NCBI GenBank assembly: GCA_019410445.1
Contig: DXSO01000033.1
Coordinates: 1-8,208 of the forward strand
Direction: 5' to 3'
Length of the DNA: 8,208 bases
Source: Sutterella sp.
GTDB taxonomy: Bacteria; Pseudomonadota; Gammaproteobacteria; Burkholderiales; Burkholderiaceae_F
This document shows positions 1 to 6,107 of the stretch, piece by piece. The position numbers and the translations under genes are program-made. Under the pieces are notes generated by a model. It did not search any database. It was not told the origin of the DNA and saw nothing but the letters and a program-made list of their open reading frames with translations. Positions within the stretch are counted from its first letter, which is position 1; each line of letters starts with the position of its first letter.

Positions 1-12
1 GACAAGATCGAA

Positions 13-42
13 ATTCTATATCAATTCGTTTCGTCTTGTCAA
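13..42 (-). promoter_or_regulatory. Putative strong sigma70 promoter, reading leftward out of the window
   Basis: On the minus strand a perfect -35 hexamer TTGACA (42-37) is followed, after 18 bases, by TAGAAT (18-13), which matches the -10 consensus at 5 of 6 positions. Upstream of the -35 (about 53-80) the minus strand is rich in A-tracts, as in UP elements of stable-RNA promoters. It lies downstream of the tRNA-fMet terminator on the same strand, so it should start a separate transcript whose gene lies to the left of the window. That the gene is another stable RNA is a guess. The promoter is also bracketed by an imperfect palindrome (1-13 with 29-40). Confidence 0.55.
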
Positions 43-115
43 GAGCTTGTCGAAAGATTTTTTTTTCGATTTTGCTCTCCCTTTTTTTTCGGGAATCGAG
101 AGAACTAACCCTCTC

Positions 116-140
116 AATAAAAAAGCTTCCTTTCGGAAGC
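116..140 (-). terminator. Intrinsic terminator of the initiator tRNA gene
   Basis: On the minus strand a perfect 6-bp stem GCTTCC/GGAAGC closes a GAAA tetraloop (125-140) and is followed directly by six T residues (124-119) and a further T-rich stretch. It begins 12 bases beyond the CCA end of the tRNA-fMet gene on the same strand, which fits a single-gene tRNA transcript. Confidence 0.85.
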
Positions 141-152
141 CATTCGAATTCT

Positions 153-229
<77 letters not shown>

Positions 230-267
230 ATCCGTATTCATCTCGCTTTGTTCTTGCGAGACTGTGG

Positions 268-296
268 ATACTAAAGTAGTTTCTTCTCTCTGTCAA
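268..296 (-). promoter_or_regulatory. Promoter of the tRNA-fMet gene
   Basis: On the minus strand a perfect TTGACA (296-291) and TAGTAT (273-268; 4 of 6 matches to TATAAT) are separated by exactly 17 bases. Directly upstream (297-320) the minus strand reads as two A-tracts, consistent with an UP element that binds the RNA polymerase alpha subunit. Transcription would start near 261, giving a 5' leader of about 30 nt before the mature tRNA end at 229. Confidence 0.8.
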
Positions 297-363
297 GTCT
301 TTTTCGCATTATTTTTCTTTGGACATCCCCTCAAAAGTCACATTTTCTTTTATTTTCAACAGA

Positions 364-391
364 TTGCCAAGCTTTCTTCAACTGATATAAC
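364..391 (+). promoter_or_regulatory. Candidate sigma70 promoter for pyrD
   Basis: TTGCCA (364-369, 5 of 6 matches to TTGACA) and TATAAC (386-391, 5 of 6 matches to TATAAT) are separated by 16 bases on the plus strand. It is the best promoter-like match I found between the tRNA promoter and pyrD. Transcription would start near 398 and give a leader of about 235 nt. A TATATA-like run closer to the gene (592-604) has no matching -35 hexamer and is a weaker alternative. Confidence 0.45.
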
Positions 392-631
392 CCACGCTTT
401 TTGTTTTCTCAGCAGTCACTTGTATCCCGAATACTATTTTCACACGCCTTTCAAGCTCTTTTTTGCCCCCTGTGCGGCATCACTGTAAACTTACGCAGGA
501 CGTATGCGGTTTTGTACCTACTACTTTGCGTGACCGCACTCATCTTACGTACGAAATGCCAGCCCTAAGGCAATCATTTCCGTACATTCCTTATATACAT
601 ATATCAACGGCAAATCTTCTGACAGGCAATC
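392..631 (+). other. Non-coding leader region upstream of pyrD
   Basis: I see no convincing gene here. The left part is rich in T and C on the plus strand. The region contains a 6-bp inverted repeat TGCGGT/ACCGCA (505-510 and 533-538) that encloses a 9-codon open frame (504-533), without a well-placed ribosome binding site. No stem followed by a T-run is present, so there is no obvious attenuator of the pyrimidine type. Immediately before pyrD there is only a weak AGG (624-626), five bases from the ATG. Confidence 0.5.
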
Positions 632-1681
632 ATGCTCTACAAACTCGCCAAAAGCATCCTTTTCCAGATGCAGCCCGAGACGGCTCACCACGTCATCATG
701 GCCAATCTCGATTGGATCACAACCCTTGGTCTGCACAAACTTCTGACTCACACGCCTCCCGAAGATCCTGTTGAAGTCATGGGAATTCGTTTTCCCAACA
801 CCATCGGTCTTGCTGCCGGTATGGACAAGGACGGCGAACGCGTAAGTGCTTTCGGAGCACTCGGCTTCGGTCACGTTGAAATCGGAACAATTACCCCGGT
901 CGCTCAACCTGGCAACCCTAAGCCCCGTTGCTTCCGCGTAATTCCGGCCGAAGGCATTGTTAATCGCATGGGCTTTAACAATGTCGGCTGCGAGCAAGTC
1001 ATGCGCAACCTCAAAAGTGCTGATGCCTTCCATCTGCGCGGAGGAGTACTGGGCATCAATATCGGCAAGAATGCCGTGACTCCCATTGAAAATGCAGTCA
1101 GCGATTTCCGTATCAGCCTGGCCAAGTCTTATGACCGTGCCGACTATATTGCTGTCAACATCTCGAGCCCCAACACAAAGAACCTGCGTTCGCTTCAAGC
1201 CGAAGCTCCGTTGCGTGAACTGCTCGGAGCTCTTCGTGATGAACGCAACCGCATCATTGAAACAGAAGGAGCTCCCTACAAGCCCATCGCTGTCAAGTTA
1301 GCTCCCGACCTTGAAAACGATGCCATTCTTCGTGCTGTTGACATCATTGTTGAGCACGATATGGACGCCGTAATCGCCACCAATACGACGATTGATCACT
1401 CTTCTGTTCAGGGACTGCCTAACTGGAATGAAACAGGCGGTTTGTCTGGTCGTCCCCTTATGGCTCGTTCCACCGAGTGTCTTGCAATGATCACCGATCA
1501 CCTCAAAGGCCGTTTGCCCGTGATCGCCTCCGGCGGCGTGATGTCCGGCGACGATGCTGTCGTCAAAATGCAGGCCGGCGCCAGCCTCGTTCAGCTGTAT
1601 TCGGGCTTCATTTACAAAGGCCCCGCGCTCGTGACCGAATGCGTTGAAGCCATCGCTCGTTGGCGCAAGCAGCAAGCCTAA
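632..1681 (+). CDS. pyrD: Dihydroorotate dehydrogenase (quinone), class 2
   Basis: This FMN enzyme of the cytoplasmic membrane face oxidises dihydroorotate to orotate, the fourth step of de novo UMP synthesis, and passes electrons to quinone. The 349-residue length is close to E. coli PyrD (336). The N-terminal amphipathic helix that defines class 2 enzymes is present (residues 1-40, starting MLYKLAKSILFQMQPE). Visible motifs are LAAGMDKDGE (60-69), NRMGFNN (111-117), GINIGKN (141-147), NISSPNT (176-182), VKLAPD (221-226), NTT (251-253), GGLSGRP (269-275), and the FMN phosphate site ASGG plus YSGFIYKGP (299-302, 323-331). Ser179 corresponds to the catalytic serine of class 2 enzymes, where class 1 enzymes use cysteine; Lys222 and Asn251 match the substrate/FMN residues. 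The start is supported by alignment with the family N-terminus; the ribosome site is weak. The gene stands alone, with a terminator right behind it. Confidence 0.97.
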   Translation: MLYKLAKSILFQMQPETAHHVIMANLDWITTLGLHKLLTHTPPEDPVEVMGIRFPNTIGLAAGMDKDGERVSAFGALGFGHVEIGTITPVAQPGNPKPRCFRVIPAEGIVNRMGFNNVGCEQVMRNLKSADAFHLRGGVLGINIGKNAVTPIENAVSDFRISLAKSYDRADYIAVNISSPNTKNLRSLQAEAPLRELLGALRDERNRIIETEGAPYKPIAVKLAPDLENDAILRAVDIIVEHDMDAVIATNTTIDHSSVQGLPNWNETGGLSGRPLMARSTECLAMITDHLKGRLPVIASGGVMSGDDAVVKMQAGASLVQLYSGFIYKGPALVTECVEAIARWRKQQA

Positions 1682-1706
1682 TTCTGACTTGGAGCAGTAA
1701 ATTCTC

Positions 1707-1745
1707 AAGGTCGTCTCTTATTGGAGACGACCTTTTCTTTTTATT
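1707..1745 (+). terminator. Intrinsic terminator of pyrD
   Basis: A perfect 11-bp stem, AAGGTCGTCTC (1707-1717) with GAGACGACCTT (1724-1734), closes a TTATTG loop and runs into a T-rich tail (1733-1745). It starts 25 bases after the pyrD stop codon. The reverse strand has no T-run after the stem, so it acts on the plus strand only. Confidence 0.9.
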
Positions 1746-1959
1746 TCACCTCGTGAAATACAATCAAGATCACTTTTACCTTTTAATCCAAATCAAACAG
1801 TTGTTCAAAGCCCATCTTTCTTTCAGTTTTATCCCAAGGACAGCGTTATTTTTTTGCGCTATCGTTTCGATCTTGTTACTTGCCAATTTCGCATGATGCA
1901 ATTTGCAGGTGACAATTCGCTTAAAAATCCCTCCCTCCTTACGGAAAGATTTACAAGTC

Positions 1960-3966
1960 ATGCAAGACCTCATTCCGATCCGTCCAGCCTTTTGGAATGT
2001 TCCCCTCTGGGCAGAAATCGGCGTTTATGTCATCGGCATTGCTGCCGTAGCACTATGCATTGCCGGCATTATCCGCGCCATCAAACTGCGCCGCGGCAAT
2101 ACACCTGCAGAACCGGTTGTTGATGCTCAGAAAAGACTCCTCAGAACGCTTGCCGAAATTTTCTGGCAAAAACGCATTCGCGACACTGCCAGCGGCAAGA
2201 ATCACTTTCTTTTGTTCTGGGGATTCATCTTCCTGTTTCTCGGAACAGCCATTGCTACCATTGACTGGGACATTGCTTGGCTGGTTTTCGGCAAACGCAT
2301 CCTTACCGGAAATGTCTACCTTGTCTACAAATTCGTCTTGGATCTTGCCGGTCTGATCGCACTTGGCGCTTTGGCCTTTAGTTTCTGGCGCCGCTTCATT
2401 TCGCGCGATTCCAAGGTTGAAGCCAGTCCCCGTTTTGCAATTGTTTTGGGAAGCCTGGCCTTTATCATCATTACGGGTTTTGTACTTGAAGCCTTAAGAC
2501 TGGCCGTGCAGCGTCCTGAGTGGGCTAACGTCAGCTTTGTCGGCAATGCTATCGCATCACTGTTTGATGGCATCGATCCTTCCACGCTCAAGATCTACCA
2601 CACGTTTACTTGGGTGATTCACGGTTTGTCTGCCCTCGGATTTGTGGCATCCATTCCGCTTACGTATTACGCACACCTCTTCAAAACGCCGACATCTATC
2701 TACCACAAGAAAGCGGAGCCACGCGGTGCCCTTTCCAAAATTGAAAACATTGAAGAACAAGAACACTTCGGCATTTCTGAATTTGATCAATTCAGTCGCA
2801 TTGAGCGCATCCGCTTTGATGGCTGTACGGAATGCGGACGATGCACTTCCGTGTGTCCGGCCGTTGCTTCCGGTGCACCCCTGGATCCCAAATCGGTCAT
2901 TCTTTCTCTCAAAGCCCGCATGAACGGCGTCGATGCCGACAAGCCGCTCGTCGGAGGCATCATCAGTAAAGAAGCGCTCTGGAGCTGCACCACATGCGGC
3001 GCCTGCACCAAAGTATGTCCGGCACAGATTCCGACTCCTGACATCATTGTTCAAATGCGACGCCATTTGGCTTTGGAGCAAGGCGACTTCCCCGAAGGCC
3101 TTGCTCAAGCATTGGAAAACACTTCCAGTGTCGGCAATCCTTGGGGCATGGATCCCGGAAGCCGCTTGAACTGGGCCAAAGGTCTTGAGGTGGAAATTGC
3201 CAAACCCGGAGTTGAGTACGACGTACTCTATTGGGTCGGCTGTTCTGCCAGTTATGATCGTCGTGCACAAAAAATCGCTCGTGCCATGATCGAAATCTTC
3301 CGTGCGGCCAACGTGAAATTTGCAGTGATGAGCGAAGAGCGCTGCCATGGAGAATTCGCTCGCCGTGCCGGTGAGGAATACCTCTTTCAAACTGCTGCGA
3401 CAGAAAATATCGAATCACTGTCTCGATACAACTTCAAACGTATCGTGGCTGCCTGCCCGCATTGCTTCAACACGCTCAAAAACGAGTATCCGCAATTCGA
3501 AGGGGGCAAATTCGACGTCATCAGTCATGTCCAATTCATTACGGAGCTGCTTGAACAGGGGCGCATTTCACCCAAACTTGCCTCAAAGGGCAGCATCACC
3601 TTCCATGACGCCTGCTATCTTGCCCGTCACAACGGAATTGGACGCGATCCTCGCACGATTTTTGAAAAGATCGGCGTTCATCTGAAAGAGCCTGAAAAGC
3701 GCGGCTGCAATGCTGTGTGCTGCGGAGCCGGCGGTGCTCAGATCTTTATGGACAAACCCTCGCGCATCAACATCATCCGTCTCGAACAGCTCAATGGCAC
3801 CGGTTCGGATGAAATTGCCGTTTCCTGTCCTCACTGTCTTACGATGCTGACCAGTGCGCAGGCTCAGACCTGCGGACGCGACGAAACTCCCAAACCCGTA
3901 CGTGACATTGCCGAAATTGTCGCACAGGCCATTGCGGATTCGACCCCAGAAACCAAGAAGGATTAA
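1960..3966 (+). CDS. Membrane-bound Fe-S oxidoreductase with two CCG domains (EtfD/HdrD type)
   Basis: The protein has 668 residues from the ATG at 1960. The N-terminal part is a NarI-like membrane domain with five hydrophobic helices (about 17-41, 82-105, 118-142, 159-183, 212-240). His82, His214 and His221 are candidate haem b ligands. Two 4Fe-4S motifs follow, CTECGRCTSVCP (Cys289, 292, 295, 299) and CTTCGACTKVCP (Cys343, 346, 349, 353). Then come two cysteine-rich CCG domains: Cys428, Cys462, Cys499/502, and Cys552, Cys587-588, Cys623/626. This order is known from ETF:quinone oxidoreductases of the EtfD type and from fused HdrDE-like proteins, which move electrons from a soluble donor through Fe-S clusters to membrane quinone. 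The donor here is unknown, because no etfAB or dehydrogenase gene lies in the window. An in-frame TTG at 1903 would add 19 residues without a ribosome site; the ATG gives the usual short N-terminus before helix 1. The stop codon lies 5 bases before the chosen start of the next gene. Confidence 0.88.
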   Translation: MQDLIPIRPAFWNVPLWAEIGVYVIGIAAVALCIAGIIRAIKLRRGNTPAEPVVDAQKRLLRTLAEIFWQKRIRDTASGKNHFLLFWGFIFLFLGTAIATIDWDIAWLVFGKRILTGNVYLVYKFVLDLAGLIALGALAFSFWRRFISRDSKVEASPRFAIVLGSLAFIIITGFVLEALRLAVQRPEWANVSFVGNAIASLFDGIDPSTLKIYHTFTWVIHGLSALGFVASIPLTYYAHLFKTPTSIYHKKAEPRGALSKIENIEEQEHFGISEFDQFSRIERIRFDGCTECGRCTSVCPAVASGAPLDPKSVILSLKARMNGVDADKPLVGGIISKEALWSCTTCGACTKVCPAQIPTPDIIVQMRRHLALEQGDFPEGLAQALENTSSVGNPWGMDPGSRLNWAKGLEVEIAKPGVEYDVLYWVGCSASYDRRAQKIARAMIEIFRAANVKFAVMSEERCHGEFARRAGEEYLFQTAATENIESLSRYNFKRIVAACPHCFNTLKNEYPQFEGGKFDVISHVQFITELLEQGRISPKLASKGSITFHDACYLARHNGIGRDPRTIFEKIGVHLKEPEKRGCNAVCCGAGGAQIFMDKPSRINIIRLEQLNGTGSDEIAVSCPHCLTMLTSAQAQTCGRDETPKPVRDIAEIVAQAIADSTPETKKD

Positions 3967-3971
3967 TGACT

Positions 3972-4790
3972 ATGCCTGCTAAATCAGAAAGTACCGAGTT
4001 TCTGCAAAACACCGGTAAGGAAAAAGTCAAACAGGTACAAGTCTTGGATCGCAGCCGCCGCATTCTGCGCGCGCTTGCGGACAGCCCCGTCCCGGTTAGT
4101 CTGCACGAGATTTCCGAAACCACGGAAATTCACATGTCGACCGTTCATCGTCTTCTGTGGAATCTTGCACAGGACGGTCTTGTGGATCGCATGTCAAACG
4201 GTCGTTGGCGTTTGGGTTTGACCTTCCTTGAATACGGAAGCCTTGTTCGGGACCGACTTGAAATTCGAGAAAAAGCCATCGGAGTCATGCAGCTGTTGTT
4301 TGAGCGTACCGGCCAAACCATCAATTTGGCCATTCGCCGCAACGACTCGATCATGTACATCGAACACGTCTATGCACCGGGCACCGGCGTACGTCTTGCG
4401 CGCCGTATCGGTGCCATGGCTCCTCTGCACTGCACCAGCGGCGGCAAATTGTTCTTAAGCGACATGACGCCCGAAGAAGTAAGCGCTTACATCAGTCGAA
4501 CCGGTCTTGCTCCTCGTACGCAACACTCCATCAGCACTCCCGAAAAACTCATCATGGAAATCAACCGCGTCAAGGAACTCGGTTGGGCTGATGATAAAGA
4601 AGAGCTTGAAATCGGCATCCGCTGTATTGGAGCTCCGATCCGTGACAAATTCGGTCGCGTTGTCGCCACCGTCACCGTAGCATCAAGCATTGAAATGCGT
4701 CACAAACCGGATTGGGTTCGCCACCTGCTAAGCGCAGTCAATGCCGTCTCAACCTCCATGGGCTGGCTCGCATCCGATACTAACAATTAA
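3972..4790 (+). CDS. IclR-family transcriptional regulator
   Basis: This is a 272-residue DNA-binding regulator with the two IclR domains. The N-terminal winged helix-turn-helix (about 23-85) includes LHEISETTEIHMSTVHRLLW and the wing GRWRLG. The C-terminal effector-binding domain (about 90-260) carries the family signatures PLHCTSGGKLFL (151-162) and GWADDKEELEIGIRCIGAPI. IclR proteins usually bind small organic acids and repress or activate catabolic operons as dimers or tetramers; the ligand cannot be read from the sequence. An ATG at 3966 overlaps the previous stop codon (TAATG), but the ribosome site AAGGA (3958-3962) is only 3 bases from it and 9 bases from the ATG at 3972, so I prefer the latter; the difference is two residues. 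Either way the gene is tightly coupled to the iron-sulfur oxidoreductase and probably controls that unit or genes of the same pathway elsewhere. A plus-strand terminator follows. Confidence 0.93.
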   Translation: MPAKSESTEFLQNTGKEKVKQVQVLDRSRRILRALADSPVPVSLHEISETTEIHMSTVHRLLWNLAQDGLVDRMSNGRWRLGLTFLEYGSLVRDRLEIREKAIGVMQLLFERTGQTINLAIRRNDSIMYIEHVYAPGTGVRLARRIGAMAPLHCTSGGKLFLSDMTPEEVSAYISRTGLAPRTQHSISTPEKLIMEINRVKELGWADDKEELEIGIRCIGAPIRDKFGRVVATVTVASSIEMRHKPDWVRHLLSAVNAVSTSMGWLASDTNN

Positions 4791-4823
4791 AAAAACAGGG
4801 GCAATGCTTCTTGGCGTTGCCCC
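4789..4823 (-). terminator. Intrinsic terminator of the racemase gene
   Basis: On the minus strand a 10-bp stem (4823-4814 with 4807-4798, GGGGCAACGC with GCATTGCCCC, one wobble pair) is followed by TG and seven T residues (4795-4789). It serves leftward transcription from the racemase gene. Its T-run overlaps the stop codon of the convergent iclR-type gene. Confidence 0.8.
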
Positions 4824-4833
4824 CGCTCGTTTG

Positions 4834-4860
4834 AAGGGAGCCATCAGGTTCCCTTTTTTT
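4834..4860 (+). terminator. Intrinsic terminator of the Fe-S oxidoreductase/IclR unit
   Basis: GGGAGCC (4836-4842) pairs with GGTTCCC (4847-4853, one G-T pair) around an ATCA loop, followed by seven T residues (4854-4860). The flanking AA/TT can extend the stem by two pairs. It ends eight bases before the stop codon of the convergent racemase gene. Confidence 0.85.
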
Positions 4861-4867
4861 CACACAA

Positions 4868-5983
4868 TTAGATCACGCCGCGCTGCTGGGCCGTTTCTTG
4901 AGCCACCTTGACCACACGACGCGCAAGTGCCGAAGTTGGATCAATAATGAAAACCTCTTTGCCGGCGATGGTTGCAAAACCCTCGTCAAGAATCAACGGC
5001 AGCTCCGTGCAACCAAGAATGAGCACATTGCAGCCGTGCGTCTTGACAAGATATTCGGCAGCACTGCAAAGATCGTCATGGCACACCCCTTCGGTGTATC
5101 CAGCCTTGGCTCCCTGAGGTCCGTATATGGCCGCCATAACCCGCTTCTGATGCTCCTCATCGGGGACGTACATCGGCATACCCATGGCTTTGGCTTTCTC
5201 GCCATACAATCCAGAGCGCACCGTACCCGTCGTCGCCATCAGACCAATCACCGCCTTATCACCGAACTTCTCTTGAATCTCCTGCATCGTCACGCGCTGC
5301 ATATTGATGAAGGGAACGGCCAAATGCGGCTCAATAAGCGCAACAAAAGCATGAGCGGTATTGCAAGGGACAATGATGCAGTCACAACCGTCAGCCTCAA
5401 GCCGCTTGGCACAGTTGTACATTGCAAGCGTGGGATCATCGCCGCCTTCGAGCAGGCACTTTGTACGATCTGGAATTTGCGGATTCTGCTCAACAACCAG
5501 TTTGAAATGTTCCTGATCGTTCTTGGCCGGCGTCGCTTTCACAATCTTGTCATACAAATCCACCGTTGCTGCCGGCCCCAGACCGCCGATCATGCCAACC
5601 TTAAAAGGCTTGGGCAAGCGAGCCGTATCCGCCCCTAAAAGACGCTGCGCGTAATCCTTGGCAGAAAGTCGTTCTCCGCTGCAGTCCATCGGGTCGATCA
5701 AGCGCACCGTAAACTCGGTCTGCAGCTCCTTGAGAAAACGATGCGGACAACCGCAGGCAAAACCGATCACATCGGCTCCGGCTGCAATCAACCGTTCAAC
5801 AGCATTGAAATTGTTGATCTTGCACGTGGCCATTTTGACCATATCGGTTGCATCGGCTGCAGGCTCGACGAATTCTCCTTCGTCGAGCACGACAGTGACG
5901 GAAGAATCTTCAGCCAACACTGCCGCCTTAATTTCAAGCGCCTTGTCGTAATGATGACCGGCTACCAGACCAATGATTTTCAC
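4868..5983 (-). CDS. Aspartate/glutamate racemase-family protein with an extra N-terminal domain
   Basis: The protein has 371 residues from the GTG at 5983. Residues about 126-371 form a complete cofactor-independent Asp/Glu racemase. It opens with KVGMIGGLGPAATVDLYDKI, then has NPQIPDRT, and carries the two catalytic cysteines of the family in PCNTAH (Cys207) and GCTELP (Cys325), which remove and return the alpha proton from opposite faces. Aspartate is the likelier substrate from the NPQIPDRT region, but this is not certain. Family members are usually about 230-250 residues, so the first 100 or so are extra. That part (VKIIGLVAGHHYDKAL, then GADVIGFACGCPHRFLKEL) resembles the first racemase half, with Cys77/Cys79 near the catalytic position. 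The start is chosen by a strong AAGGAG 7 bases before the GTG; an upstream ATG (6022) would put that ribosome site inside the coding region. It ends in convergence with the IclR gene. It could instead act on another acid, such as hydantoin or maleate. Confidence 0.85.
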   Translation of the reverse strand: MKIIGLVAGHHYDKALEIKAAVLAEDSSVTVVLDEGEFVEPAADATDMVKMATCKINNFNAVERLIAAGADVIGFACGCPHRFLKELQTEFTVRLIDPMDCSGERLSAKDYAQRLLGADTARLPKPFKVGMIGGLGPAATVDLYDKIVKATPAKNDQEHFKLVVEQNPQIPDRTKCLLEGGDDPTLAMYNCAKRLEADGCDCIIVPCNTAHAFVALIEPHLAVPFINMQRVTMQEIQEKFGDKAVIGLMATTGTVRSGLYGEKAKAMGMPMYVPDEEHQKRVMAAIYGPQGAKAGYTEGVCHDDLCSAAEYLVKTHGCNVLILGCTELPLILDEGFATIAGKEVFIIDPTSALARRVVKVAQETAQQRGVI

Positions 5984-5990
5984 TTTCTCT

Positions 5991-5996
5991 CTCCTT
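5991..5996 (-). promoter_or_regulatory. Ribosome binding site that decides the racemase start
   Basis: AAGGAG on the minus strand lies 7 bases upstream of the GTG codon at 5983-5981. It is the strongest Shine-Dalgarno sequence near the gene and argues for the GTG start over the in-frame ATGs at 6022, 6019 and 6010. Confidence 0.75.
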
Positions 5997-6047
5997 GAGC
6001 TCAAAATCATTCGTGGCATCACTGAGGCCGTGTGTCTTGCAGCGATG

Positions 6048-6070
6048 CTTTGTCCTTTTTCAGGACAAAG
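6048..6070. repeat. Perfect 9-bp inverted repeat between hrpA and the racemase gene
   Basis: CTTTGTCCT (6048-6056) and AGGACAAAG (6062-6070) are perfect reverse complements around a 5-base spacer. On the transcript of the minus strand this forms a stable hairpin 37 bases after the hrpA stop codon and about 65 bases before the racemase start. No T-run follows on either strand, so it is not a standard intrinsic terminator. It may be a 3'-end stabiliser, a weak terminator or a protein site. No clear promoter for the racemase was seen in this gap. Confidence 0.6.
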
Positions 6071-6107
6071 AATAAACCGCTTCTCTGAAACTTGCCTCTA
6101 TCCGCAC

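Noticed and set aside
264..272. DnaA-box-like TGTGGATAC near the tRNA promoter
   Set aside because: It is a single imperfect match overlapping the promoter -10 element, with no cluster of boxes or AT-rich unwinding region; it is not evidence of an origin.
504..533. 9-codon open frame in the pyrD leader as a leader peptide
   Set aside because: The AGGA is only 3 bases from the ATG and no attenuator hairpin follows, so I do not annotate it as a gene.
592..604. TATATA-like run as a proximal pyrD promoter
   Set aside because: No -35-like hexamer lies 16-18 bases upstream, so it is weaker than the candidate at 364-391.
545..1198. 217-codon minus-strand open frame antisense to pyrD
   Set aside because: It overlaps the well-supported pyrD coding sequence, and its product shows no recognisable motif; it is a shadow frame.
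1903..1959. N-terminal extension of the Fe-S oxidoreductase from a TTG codon
   Set aside because: There is no ribosome site before the TTG, and the extension is not needed for helix 1; the ATG at 1960 fits better.
2557..3390. 277-codon minus-strand open frame antisense to the Fe-S oxidoreductase
   Set aside because: It overlaps the cysteine motifs of a clear gene on the plus strand, and its own translation resembles nothing I recognise.
4898..5638. 246-codon plus-strand open frame opposite the racemase
   Set aside because: It is antisense to the conserved racemase domain with both catalytic cysteines, and it lies downstream of the plus-strand terminator at 4834-4860.
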